Shown here: in pieces, positions 20,815 to 30,620 of the stretch | Layout: the number at the start of each line of letters is the position of its first letter | How positions within the stretch are numbered: the first letter of the stretch is position 1 | Assembly: GCA_000310025.1 (NCBI GenBank) | Contig: FN649750.1 | Coordinates: 1,622,105 to 1,654,930, forward strand | From: Ectocarpus siliculosus | Lineage: Eukaryota > Sar > Phaeophyceae > Ectocarpales > Ectocarpaceae | Direction: 5' to 3' | DNA: 32,826 nucleotides | Notes under the pieces: generated by a model | Seen by the model: only the letters and a program-made list of their open reading frames with translations | The model's database searches: none | What the model was told of the DNA's origin: nothing | Position numbers and translations under genes: made by a program

Positions 20815-21694
20815 CTTCTCTCTCGGCACAAGCAACAGATATCTTCTCCTTGAACCCCTGTAGACCCTCCGTTTCCAGCGTGTCATCTTCGTCGATGTCT
20901 ACCCCCTTCCATACGTCCTCTACAACCTTGACCCATTCCGTGGGTTGTCTACCCCTCTTTTTGTTTGCCCACTTCGCCTCCCATACTATTCTCGGCAACC
21001 TCTCCTCTCCCATCCCGCACATGCGATACTGCCATGTCAGCTTCCTGGCGTCTCTTCCCGACCGTAGGGGTTGGATCCCCAATTCTGCCCTCACGACTGC
21101 ATTACTTGTGCGCTCGGAGCATCCTAGGATGACTTTTGCTGCTTTCATCTGCGCCGCCTCGAGTTCAATCACTACCTTCTTATTTCCTTCCCATACTTCT
21201 CCGGCGTACTCTAGCGGCGGTACGATTACGCTCTTCCAAACCGCCAATTTGATGCGTGTATCGAGGTGCCGGTTTGCGAGTATTGGGTGCAGCTTCCCTG
21301 CTCGTGCTTTGCCCTTTTCCGCTACCTTGGACATATGTGCATTCCACGAGCAGTCTTTTGCGATCTCTACTCCGAGGTATGGGTACTGGTCCACTACTGC
21401 AATCTCCTCGATCTCCCACTTCCATCTATGTTCTACTGGTTCCTCCCTGACCTTGTTGCACACCATGACGGCACTCTTCTTAACGTTGGCAGACAATCTC
21501 CATTTATCAGTAAACTTCTTCGCCGCGTCAATTTACAGTTGCAGTCCCTCAGGGGTGTCCGACATAGCAACAAAATCATCCGCAAACAGCGTTCTTGACA
21601 CCGAAGTTTCCGTGCCCCTACTTTTACTCCCTTCCGGACTGCCTCTACGACAGATCGTTGATGAACACCTGGAACAATGTTGGGGACAACGTGC
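20810..21694 (-). pseudogene. LINE reverse transcriptase, C-terminal part
   Basis: This block continues the previous LINE block once the short LTR element is removed; the join reads QGCTLSPTLFQVFINDL, a standard RT motif B continuation. A stop and frame change follow near 21655. Motif C then appears as TLFADDFVAMSD (about 21600-21560). Downstream are VKKSAVMVCNK, YPYLGVEIAKDCSW and a basic thumb region with WANKKRGRQPTEW. It ends at REEQ where the Copia element is inserted. Confidence 0.85.
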
Positions 21695-22055
21695 TGATCG
21701 ATAATTCGGGTGGCTCGGTTCTTTGTGGTTGGAGCTCAAAGCGGGTGGCTCATGGCGGAGCGTGGATGGGTAGGAAACGTGTTGAAAACGTAATGCAAAA
21801 GTATTGGAAAGTATTGTATTCTTCGGGGGCGTGCTTGCGCTCGTAAATCTGTCACGGCATCAAGCACGCGTCACGCTCATCACGGTTAAAGTACCAAACA
21901 GACCTATCCGAATCTCCATCAAACTCTTCTCACTTCCAAGGAAAATGTCCAGAAAGTTCTGGACCCTTCGTACCCCATCACTGCAATTTCCGTAGTTATG
22001 TGTACCAAAGATAACCCGTCATACTATGCTACGAGTACCCCCAATATATCTAATA
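21695..22055 (-). repeat. 3' LTR of the TRIM-like element
   Basis: It starts TGATCGATAATTC and ends ATCTAATA on the plus strand. With the 5-bp duplication CGTGC, the sense-strand ends are TA...CA instead of TG...CA, in both LTRs. The last 20 bases resemble the end of the Copia LTR. Confidence 0.9.
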
Positions 22056-22069
22056 GCCCCCCTACTCGT
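22056..22069 (-). promoter_or_regulatory. Polypurine tract of the TRIM-like element
   Basis: The sense strand reads ACGAGTAGGGGGGC against the 3' LTR, nearly the same as in the Copia element. Confidence 0.7.
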
Positions 22070-22215
22070 ATGCATCGTCATGCTCCGAGAAAAACCAAAA
22101 TGACCCGTAGTCGACCGTACCACGAAGGCACGCCTTGTCAGCAGTCCTGCTTACTTCAAAACAAAACAAACCATCAAACCAAATTCCTCTTTACCATCTC
22201 TCCAAAACAATCAAG

Positions 22216-22782
22216 AAAATTCTCAAAACAAACAAAAACCAATATCTTCGCGCCTGGTGTCCTCCGCTGCTTGGCGGGCTTCCGCTGCTGGGCGGGCAGA
22301 AAATTCTCAAAACAAACAAAAACCAATATCCTCCGCTACTTGGCGGGCTTCCGCTGCTTGGCGGGCAGAAAATTCTCAAAACAAACAAAAACCAATATCC
22401 TCCGCTACTTGGCGGGCTTCCGCTGCTTGGCAGGCAGAAAATTCTCAAAACAAACAAAAACCAATATCCTCCGCTACTTGGCGGGCTTCCGCTGCTTGGC
22501 GGGCAGAAAATTCTCAAAATAAACAAAAACCAATATCCTCCGCTACTTGGCGGGCTTCCGCTGCTTGGCGGGCAGAAAATTCTCAAAACAAACAAAAACC
22601 AATATCCTCCGCTACTTGGCGGGCTTCCGCTGCTTGGCAGGCAGAAAATTCTCAAAACAAACAAAAACCAATATCCTCCGCTACTTGGCGGGCTTCCGCT
22701 GCTTGGCGGGCAGAAAATTCTCAAAACAAACAAAAACCAATATCCTCCGCTACTTGGCGGGCTTCCGCTGCTTGGCGGGCAG
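22216..22782. repeat. 69-bp tandem repeat array, eight units
   Basis: One 84-bp unit (22216-22299) is followed by seven 69-bp units to 22782, almost identical. Because 69 is a multiple of three, several frames stay open on both strands; these are not evidence for genes. The CCGCTGCTTGGCGGGC part is also found at about 23125-23160 inside the element's coding remnant, so the array probably grew from that segment. Confidence 0.95.
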
Positions 22783-22815
22783 AAAATTCTCAAAGCTCAA
22801 TTCGTCTACTTTCAG

Positions 22816-23185
22816 TCATACGGAGAGTTGCAGGGTGAGGCACTGCACCGATATCCCCTGATGAAGTCTGGAGGCGACCGGCCATGGCAGTCGCAATCGC
22901 GTCGGCCAGATCGTCTGCGGAAGGGTTGGGTGTTGGCCCCCAGGTTCTTGCTGGTGTGGTGCCTCTTGTTCCTCATTTCCTCGCCGGAGATCTTCTGATC
23001 TCTGCCGCTCGGCTCGATGCCGTGCCTCCATCTCGGCCATCGTCTTGGCCAGTTTCTCCTCCATCAGCTGCTCCATCCGAGCTGCTACTCTCTCGTTGAT
23101 TGACCAGTTCTTCGATCCTGGCGTCCTCCGCTGCTTGGCGGGCTTCCGCTGCTCGGCGGGATTCATCTTCGCGCCTGGTGGTCAT
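22816..23185 (-). pseudogene. Charged coiled-coil coding remnant in the TRIM-like element
   Basis: From an ATG at 23185 one frame gives RREDESRRAAEARQAAEDAR and ends shortly after. After a one-base shift near 23095 the next frame continues as a strongly charged helix (VAARMEQLMEEKLAKTMAEM, then EARHRAERQRSEDLRRG). It could be the remains of a Gag N-terminus, but there is no zinc knuckle or other diagnostic motif. Confidence 0.45.
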
Positions 23186-23259
23186 CGTGACCCTGCTCTT
23201 GATCGCCGCAAAGCGATGCTCCTAAACCAAGCTCGACCGCGAATCTCGTAGACGACGTG

Positions 23260-23272
23260 TCATACGCTAGCG
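23260..23272 (-). promoter_or_regulatory. Primer-binding region of the TRIM-like element, atypical
   Basis: The plus strand reads TCATACGCTAGCG beside the 5' LTR, against TCACACGCTAGCG in the Copia element. There is no TGG start. Confidence 0.5.
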
Positions 23273-23633
23273 TGATCGATAATTCGGGTGGCTCGGTTCT
23301 TTGTGGTTGGAGCTCAAAGCGGGTGGCTCATGGCGGAGCGTGGATGGGTAGGAAACGTGTTGAAAACGTAATGCAAAAGTATTGGAAAGTATTGTATTCT
23401 TCGGGGGCGTGCTTGCGCTCGTAAATCTGTCACGGCATCAAGCACGCGTCACGCTCATCACGGTTAAAGTACCAAACAGACCTATCCGAATCTCCATCAA
23501 ACTCTTCTCACTTCCAAGGAAAATGTCCAGAAAGTTCTGGACCCTTCGTACCCCATCACTGCAATTTCCGTAGTTATGTGTACCAAAGATAACCCGTCAT
23601 ACTATGCTACGAGTACCCCCAATACATCTAATA
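23273..23633 (-). repeat. 5' LTR of the TRIM-like element
   Basis: Identical to 21695-22055 except for one base by eye. It is followed directly by CGTGC. Confidence 0.9.
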
Positions 23634-24815
23634 CGTGCAACCTTGTGGGACCCCCTGCTCAATGTCGAAGAATTTAGACAGTTCTCCGTCTAGCATGACC
23701 GCGCTTTTCGTACACTCTGTCATCTTCTTCAGCACTCTCCACATTTTCCCCTTGATCCCGTACTTGGACAATTGTTTCCACAGCCCATTTCTCCATACGG
23801 TATCGCATGCCTTTTTCACGTTCAGGAAGAAACAGGACGTCGGCTTTCCCGCCCTCTTTCTACCTTGGATGATTCTCCCTACCGTGAATGCGTGGTCTAC
23901 GCACCCCCTCTTCTGTCGGAAACCTGCCTGGCCCTCACCAATGCTACCTTCCTTCTCCAATACTCCTACTATCCTATCGTTCAGCAGCTTAACCAACACT
24001 TTTCCTACTGTGTTAAACAGTGAGATAACCCTGTAGTTTCCTGGGTCAGTCGTGTCTCCTTTCTTAAACAAGTTCACAACCACTCCTTCCCTCCATGTAC
24101 TTGGCGCATACTCGTTTTCCCACACCCAGTTGTACAGCAGTACCATCAGCTGGATCATCCCCTTCCCCCCAAACGTCATGAACTCGTTGACTATCCCATC
24201 CGCCCCTGCTGCTTTGTGGCACTGCAGCTTGTTCACACACGCCTCAACCTCGTCCTCAGTGAACTCCTTTTCTAGTTCTACGTTCCCAACGTCTGCCTTC
24301 GATGTGTCTTCTTTCTGGGCCCATGCGTCCACCTCCTTCTTGAACACTTGGTCAAAATCTTCATTCTCCGAAGGCACTCAAAGTCTCTTGTAGTGTCCCG
24401 CTAGAACGTCCCTTTTTCCTTTCCCACTGCTGACTAGTCCACCGTTCACACCTCGCGAAGTTGCTACCCCCTTGCGCGGTCTTTTTTACCATCTCACTAA
24501 TCCCTTCCCACATCTGCTTGGCGTTCCCCTCCAGGCCTCCGTTGTCCTTCTGCACTACTTCGTCCCAGATGCACTTTTTCTTCTTTTTCACTAGTCCCTT
24601 CACCGTGTTTTCCTCTTGGCCCTGTACTTTTCCCAACTCTCCTCAGACCCCTCACTCAGGTACTGCTTGAAGACTCCTCTACGTTCCGCGATTTCTTCTT
24701 TCAGCTCGTCATCCCACCACTTAACCGATACCTCACATCGTACCACCTTCTTTCCCGCTACTCTCTCTGCCGTTGTGTTCACTACCACCAACACCACCGG
24801 CGGCGACGTCGATCC
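23634..24815 (-). pseudogene. LINE linker and reverse transcriptase, N-terminal part
   Basis: The linker reads SVKWWDDELKEEIAERR, shifts frame within its lysine-rich part (about 24600), and shifts again near 24380. From about 24377 a clean 249-residue frame carries the RT blocks in order: KAAGADGI, NYRVISLFN, GQAGFRQKRGC, FFLNVKKACDTVW and EQGVPQGC. In motif A the catalytic Asp (usual FLDVKKAFD) is Asn, which should abolish polymerisation. The frame stops abruptly at the target duplication CGTGC (23634-23638) and resumes at 21694. Confidence 0.85.
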
Positions 24816-24854
24816 TGGGGACAACGGCCACAGCTGTCGATTTCCGCGGACTTA

Positions 24855-25938
24855 TGGTCCGCTAGCGGGCAATCAGATGTTCGCATGTTGCCGCCGAGTC
24901 ACTTGCGTGTATTTCGGGCCAAGGATTTATTCGATTCGCCCATGGACGGAGTGGTGTGGCCGGCCACCGTTGAGGTGATGTCGTTCGGATCCGGCTGCGA
25001 GAGCCGCTTCAAGCAGCCACTCGAAAGTATCAAGTATGCCTCCTAATTTGAAGCAACTTTCGCTAGAAAGCACATTCAACAGGTCCATCGAAGGTGTGAC
25101 TTTCGAAGATTCCATCGAGGACATTCGTCTAGGAGGATGCTTCAAGCAGCCAATCGCCGCAGTTCGGTGGCCCAGTAGCTTGCAAAGTTTGGCGTTTGGT
25201 ACGTGCTTTGACCATCCGTTGACCGGCTATCATTGGCCGGATGCATTGATCGCTCTGACGGCAGGTGGTGCGTTCCAGCAGAACCTGCTAGACGTTTTCT
25301 GGCCTGGTTCGCTGCAGTATCTCACCTTGGGGGGTGCGTGGAACGGGGGGCTGAGGCCTCCTGTGGTACTCCCTGCCACGCTCAAGGTCCTACGGTTGGG
25401 GGGGAGTTTCAACAGCCCAATACACGGCATGCAGTTGCCTGAGGGGCTGTAGGAGGTGTCGTTCGCCTTAAAATTCAACCAGAAGGTTGATGCCGTTCAT
25501 TGGCCCGGGAACGTATATAGAGTTGTGTTCCCGGATGATTTCGACGACATAGAAGGCGCTAAGTGGCCGTCCACGCTAGACGTTTTCGAGTTTGGGTCAG
25601 GCTGCGGGCGGCGTGTAAGCGACACCACTTGGCCTACGAGCCTAAAGACGTTGGTGCTTGGGGGTAAGTTCAACACGAAGGTTTACACCTTGCAGTGGCC
25701 GCCTGGATTGGAGTCGCTTGCCTTCGGGGGATCATTCAATCAGTCGATGGACACTCTCGAGTCATGTTGGGCTCCTGCCCTGAAGGAGTTGTCGTTTGGC
25801 AAACGCTTCCAACAACCACTGTCAGGCGTACGTTGGCCGAGAGCTATAGTCGAACTGAGGTTTGACGGGATGTCTACGGCTGACGGTTTTACGTGTGGTT
25901 GCATGTGGCGAAGGTCGCTGAAAAGGGTTCAAATTTAG
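24855..25938 (+). pseudogene. FNIP-like leucine-rich repeat protein gene, broken
   Basis: About 15 tandem repeats of 22-23 residues follow the pattern W-P-x2-L-x2-L-x-F/L-G-x2-F-N-x2-I-x2-V. Examples are WPSSLQSLAFGTCFDHPL and WPTSLKTLVLGGKFNTKV. They resemble FNIP/IP22-type leucine-rich repeats of amoebae and stramenopiles, which form solenoids for protein binding. Two lesions interrupt the frame: a shift at about 25030 (LESIK against MPPNLKQLS) and an in-frame TAG at 25450-25452, where EGL*EVSF would be a normal repeat. The 5' side begins mid-repeat (LPPSHLRVFRAKDLF), close to the truncated LINE end at about 24815, so the LINE may have removed or displaced the gene start. It ends naturally at 25938. 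No catalytic domain is seen. Confidence 0.7.
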
Positions 25939-26190
25939 AGATGCATCTTTGACTCGTTAGAAGGATAAACACTTGAAGCGCGCAGTACTATGCGGGGAAA
26001 TGCCTGGTGGTGGCCAGCTCCATACTTCGTGATGAATGATCGTGGTTTTATAGACCAGGGCACTCGAGCTCGCTCTGGCACGGTGGGGTGAAGAGGTTTA
26101 CGAATAGCGCCCCGTGCATGTTCCGAGGCGGGTTATTCCCTGGTTTTCTTGGTGGGATTTCAGTCGTTCGTGTTGTGCCACGTTTGTTTC

Positions 26191-26335
26191 TCGCAGTTGT
26201 TTGGCGTTTTCAATCGAAGTATGGAACGACTTATTACCATCATCGGGTCCTCATGGGTTTTTCTCTCTCGCAGTTGTTTAGTGTTTTCAATCGAAGTATG
26301 GAACGACTTATTACCATCAGCGGGTCCTCCAAGGT
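26191..26335 (+). repeat. Tandem duplication, 77-bp unit
   Basis: Units begin at 26191 and 26268 (TCGCAGTTGTTT) and share GTTTTCAATCGAAGTATGG and CGACTTATTACCATC with very few differences. Both end at GGGTCCTC. Confidence 0.85.
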
Positions 26336-27079
26336 TATTCTCTCCCACAATGGAAGTAACATCCTTGCGGCTGCCTGCTTCATTTACAGTGGTCGTTACC
26401 TGTTGCCATGTTCTCGTATACCGTGTATCGGCAAGAGCGTCCGCGGGTGTGTTTTCCGTTAGAGGCTTCAAGGTGACGACAACCGCGTACGTACATGACC
26501 ATTTTGGAACGGCCTTCCCAGGTTTCTATTGGTGGCGTCCAACTTGGTATGGCGACAGTCCTCCCATTTTTCGTCGTGAGACGTATACGACACTTTTCAT
26601 TGTACGCAGAGTAATAAAATGTACACTTTCAGCATAGTTTTTCCGTACAACTACAACCATCCAAGGCTACACAGGAGGGGGTTAACACCGGTGTGTGGAC
26701 AAGAAATATCCAATCCTTGTCAGCAGCTCCTGCGTACGGCAACGAATAGCACGTACTACAAGTATTTTAGCGTTCGATGTCCCTTGTAAGTACCAAAGCA
26801 CGTGGTTCAGCCTTGTAGCCGGTCACGAGGAAAACTTGACCCACAGCTTCACGCACGAGGTGTTGCGACACGTCATTCCATGTACACTGTTCGTGGCTGC
26901 CAACCTCCGTGAGAGGTTGTGCCAGCGGACTGTGCCCCGAGAAAGAGAGTGACTGCCGAGAGGAAGAAAATGCCGGGTGCCGAACCCAAAGTGTCCACAA
27001 CCATGAGTACGTATGCATACATCTAACAGAGGGAGTTTTGCAATTTCCACCGTCGTTACCCATAGGTATGACCCACGCC

Positions 27080-27117
27080 CCATGGGTACCCATGGGTACC
27101 CATGGGTACCCATGGGC
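27080..27117. repeat. Palindromic decamer array (CCATGGGTAC)n
   Basis: Nearly four perfect copies of CCATGGGTAC. Each unit holds CCATGG, and each junction forms GGTACC, so the whole tract is self-complementary and could extrude as a cruciform. Confidence 0.9.
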
Positions 27118-27328
27118 ACGAATACGGATAATGTACAACACCCGGAACTACCCACAACAAGGAGTCTTCCCAGCCCTCTGCCACCGTCCCGGCCGCCCTC
27201 GCCGACCTCTTAGGTAAGACGCGTGTTTCCAATTCAGAAAAAAGTAAACGTCTCAAGTTATTCAAGGTACATTGCGGTCACCTTCAACTGGCTTTCGCCA
27301 ACTATCAATAGAGTAAAGATATCACCCC

Positions 27329-28625
27329 ATGTCTGACAATCATCGATGTCGGCCGACGCCAATTCATCAGGTAACTCGTTCAGCAGCCGCATCTCAAAAT
27401 CGCCAAACACGATCACATACTGCACGTCACAATCCACACCAAAGTTCCACACCCAGCCAGAATAACACTCCCTCAAGGAACGTACAAACAACTCCAACTC
27501 GACGACCACCTTCAGCTCGCCGAAATACCCAACGAAGATCGCTCACCCAACCACGAACGACGCCTGAAACTCGAATACCACAAACCTGTCTGGATAACGC
27601 GCAACACGCAGAACTAGCAAGATCTCGCAGACGAAGACGTGCTGAAATCTTAACGGAACGTCGACGTCGCATTGCAAACAATGACACACCACACGACTCA
27701 GACCCTGAACTCGATATGATACGTCAACATTTTAGCCAAATGAGGAATCGTGCACAAAGGTTACCGGCACCCAGTCTAGACAGCCATCGCGGTGATGCTA
27801 ATAACCAAATACGCCTTGGAGTGCAAGACATTGACTCGCAATCATTCGACTTGCCCTCGGCACCTTTCGAGCTAAAACACACGGATTTGGATGATCCACA
27901 AAATATCACATGTATGTATGTATGTTCTCACTGCAATGCTCAACTTTGGAAAGAAGAAAAGAGATTAATTTGTTGTAACAAAGGCAAGTCGTGTATCCAT
28001 CCTCTCAAATCTATCCCCCACCATCTTATGGCGCTGTTTGAAACTACTAAATTCATTTCTGCTCAAAGAAGGTACAACGGGCTTTTGGGATTTACTGCAT
28101 TAGGCGCAGGTGGTATTCAAAAAAAGACATGGACTGAACCGCCAGCCCCTTCAATGCTCAACTTGCATGGACGTGCTTACCACCGCATTTTCGACCTCCA
28201 ACAATATTCCGGGAACTATTCCGTGTCGAACAACTCGAGGTTTTACATATACGATTTTGAATTCACACAGAACACTTCATCCCTTAAATTAGACGCAAAC
28301 ATCGCGACACCTTTACGAACGCATGTGCACAATAACATTCCGTGAGCACAATAATACCGATCTGCTGTAGATAGCATTATTATTCAACCTAACGCCCACC
28401 ACGCTAAAGCCGCGGACGGACCCTGCGTACATTGAATTCGCTGAAGTAAGCCGAACAAACGACGGACCCGTTGTAGGTGAGAAAGTTTCAGCACCGGAAA
28501 TTGCAGCTTTATCCTTCACATCAGGTCAGGAAAACAGCGGATCACGTGCTGTAGTATCTTATCCACGCGACAGTCCGAACGTCAAGCCTAGGTTCCTGCC
28601 CCATCGCAGCGAAACGAATTTTTGA
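27329..28625 (+). pseudogene. Helitron Rep-helicase protein, N-terminal fragment
   Basis: An ATG-started frame of 338 codons (27329-28345) matches the start of Helitron transposase proteins. It has a basic Arg-rich stretch (SRRRRRAEILTERRRR), then a Cys-rich zinc region (CSHCNAQLWKEEKRLICC), then QRRYNGLLGFTALGAGG and HGRAYHRIFDLQQYSG, ending near FYIYDFEFTQ. After a frame change, 28434-28622 gives EFAEVSRTNDGP and SAPEIAALSFTSGQ, like the region before the Rep nuclease domain. The HUH nuclease and SF1 helicase domains are missing, so it cannot transpose by itself. The stretch is less GC-rich than the first gene. Typical Helitron termini (5' TC, 3' hairpin and CTRR) were not found. Confidence 0.7.
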
Positions 28626-28979
28626 TGCTCAGATAAACGTCCACTTCATTTAATGGCTCCACATTACCTCCTCCCCAACAACCTCTTTCTTCTGCTTCAA
28701 ATTTGGGTTATTCGGAATCATCTAGGCGATATGACACGTACACGTTCTTACACCCATCTCCCCAATAATTGCATTCTGCCGCCAGCGCAGGCACCCTACC
28801 GCCTGCACCATCACCGGCATCATCACGGCCATCACCGTCGCGCTTCAACATTATGAAGTCGAGACCTGCGTACAATGCTGCAAACGAAACCATACCTTCC
28901 GCAGTGGTAATCGGCAATATCCACCAGACAGAGCCGTAAGGGGCAACGATGACCCGAGGCGGGAGGCGTCAACTCTTTC

Positions 28980-29335
28980 ACCGTCAACTAGCGGCAACGC
29001 AGTCAAACCATTGCGTGCGGTGTTCGTTCTTACTTTGTCTGAATGTTGTAGGTGTTCGACTCCTTTCACATTGTGAGGGATACCGTATATCGGCGTCATT
29101 AGAGGGGGACATTAGAGAAGGGCGCGACATTAGACTGAAAAAGTTAGAATATGACCATTCGAGCGGGACGACACTGAAGAAGTTAGAATAATAGCTCCAG
29201 AACATTAGAGGGGGACATTAGAGAAAGGCGCGACACTGAAGAAGTTTGAATCTGAAACCTAGGCGGCAACACACCATCAACTACCGGCAAAACCGTCGAA
29301 CAATTGCAGTGTTCGTTCTTTCTTTGGCTCCTTCG
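28980..29335 (+). repeat. Two interleaved direct repeats
   Basis: A segment at about 28982-29040 (TCAACTAGCGGCAACGC ... TGTTCGTTCTTACTTTG) recurs with changes at about 29276-29332. Between them a unit with ATTAGAGGGGGACATTAGAG at about 29098 recurs at about 29204, each followed by GCGCGACA and GAAGAAGTT. They may be the decayed end of a mobile element, perhaps of the Helitron fragment upstream. Confidence 0.6.
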
Positions 29336-30330
29336 GGGAGGATATTGGCAACCGCAAAGCCACTTAGAGAACGTTGCCTACGAGTGTGACTACGTTCTTA
29401 CCGGCGCAAGAATAGGGAGGCGACCGTAGCTTACATCTCCTTTTCGTCCCCACCGGGCGAAGCTAGACAAAAATTCACGTACACGCGATTCTTTTGGCTT
29501 CATGTTACACCGGGAACGGCACATTTCTCGAATACAACGCGAGCATCTTTACACCGTTCATTCGATCACCCTGCGGCTTCATGCCCTTGGTATGCTGTGC
29601 ACAGCCTTCACACCTTCCCTTGAAGCCTACTACTGAGGACGAGGGCGCCTCTGCGCCCGAAGTCCGGAGCCCTTGTATAGATAACATGATCGACAGACTG
29701 TCCGTACTACATATTATATTATATGTGGTATGCGTTGTAGGTACAGTAGTGCATGCATGCATCCTGTCGCCTCCTCTAGCGGAAGCAACGCGAACTGGAG
29801 TATGTGCATCGTGTATTGTCACCGCACGGATGGTTACGTACTAAGTATATGCCACACACACCCTCCAAGTTGCACAAAGTCTACAGCTAGCTGTAGCAAG
29901 GACGATTGGACAAATGAATGCAGATTGATTTTTGTTGTGGCGCCACTACTTTCGACTTTACTTGCTTTGTTTTGAGGTTGAACATGCACGCAAACCTCAC
30001 GGCATCATCAATTGCTGCAAGTGCTGCAAGGTTTAGGCATATGTCTTATGTAATACTGTTTGTCGGCCGTACTCCGCGTACTTATCGGGTATTGTTTGTG
30101 TAGTGTATTGACTTCAGACGGTGAGGCAACGCCCGTACCCAGGGCGCTGTCGTGCTCAGAGAGGAGGAGTGGCAGCAGGGCTGCTGCACACAACAAAAGG
30201 GGGCCCCGGTGCATCATCACCGTACCCCTACCTAAAAGGTTCTACACCATCTGCGTCACACTTGTACGTACGGCTAACATATCCAAACCATGTCCGTAGA
30301 CCCACGAACACCCTCCCTGGTTCTTCACGC
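29336..30330. other. Spacer without recognisable genes
   Basis: Only short open frames without motifs on either strand. Small AT-rich and alternating stretches are present (for example about 29710-29760). Confidence 0.4.
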
Positions 30331-30339
30331 AAGTGACTA

Positions 30340-30573
30340 ACCATCAGTGGGGCAAAAACACCCCGGATACATCAATAAAATGCCAATACGGTGGTCGAGG
30401 GGAAACCCGGCGCCCGGGCAAAACCCCTCGAAAATAAATCCCATCCAACACAAACCATTGCTATCACAGCGGATCACAACGGCCGCACTTATCAGGAAGG
30501 CCAAGGCGAAGACAAGAATGCGAGGCAAGCCTCCTACTCCTTCCATTGGGACACAGCCCGCGACAGTAATGCA
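30340..30573 (-). repeat. Candidate 3' LTR of the second Copia element
   Basis: Past the RNase H stop, the sense strand has purine-rich GCGGGGAAAGA followed by TGCATTACTG at 30573, a plausible polypurine tract and LTR start. GGGGAAGG before TGTATACC (30593) is an alternative. The other LTR lies outside the window, so neither boundary can be confirmed and the lower limit is a guess. Confidence 0.25.
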
Positions 30574-30620
30574 TCTTTCCCCGCATGGTATACATGACCT
30601 TCCCCAAGCGCTAGAAAATC

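Larger units (their letters stand above)
21695..23633 (-). mobile_element. Short non-autonomous LTR retrotransposon (TRIM-like)
   Basis: 1939 bp with two 361-bp LTRs that differ at one base (T at 22047, C at 23625). It is flanked by CGTGC (21690-21694 and 23634-23638). It lies within RT motif B of the LINE, whose frame is restored exactly on removal. It encodes no integrase or RT. The polypurine tract (22056-22069) and the sequence beside the 5' LTR (23260-23272) set its sense as minus. Both resemble those of the nearby Copia element, so Copia enzymes probably moved it. Confidence 0.9.
12501..24815 (-). mobile_element. 5'-truncated non-LTR retrotransposon (LINE) with two nested insertions
   Basis: Three blocks of one minus-strand LINE are separated by later insertions: about 24815-23634 (linker and RT fingers/palm), 21694-20810 (RT motif C and thumb) and 12946-12501 (C-terminal zinc motif and 3' UTR). 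The apurinic endonuclease domain expected before the linker is absent, so the copy is 5'-truncated at about 24815. Its 3' end at 12501 has no poly-A, and a second copy of the tail at 2910-2959 ends at the same base. Frameshifts in the linker, near 24380 and near 21670, plus a changed catalytic residue, make it non-functional. Confidence 0.85.
25939..27328. other. Spacer with small tandem repeats
   Basis: I see no convincing gene. The repeats at 26191 and 27080 are listed separately. Confidence 0.45.

Noticed and set aside
22135-22998. Long open frames of up to 287 codons across the 69-bp array, on both strands
   Set aside because: They exist because the repeat unit is a multiple of three without stops in several frames. 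The predicted proteins are pure repeat translations.
12480-24840. Target duplication of the LINE itself (shared GGCCAC near both ends)
   Set aside because: Only six bases match and not at the exact boundaries, so it cannot be distinguished from chance.
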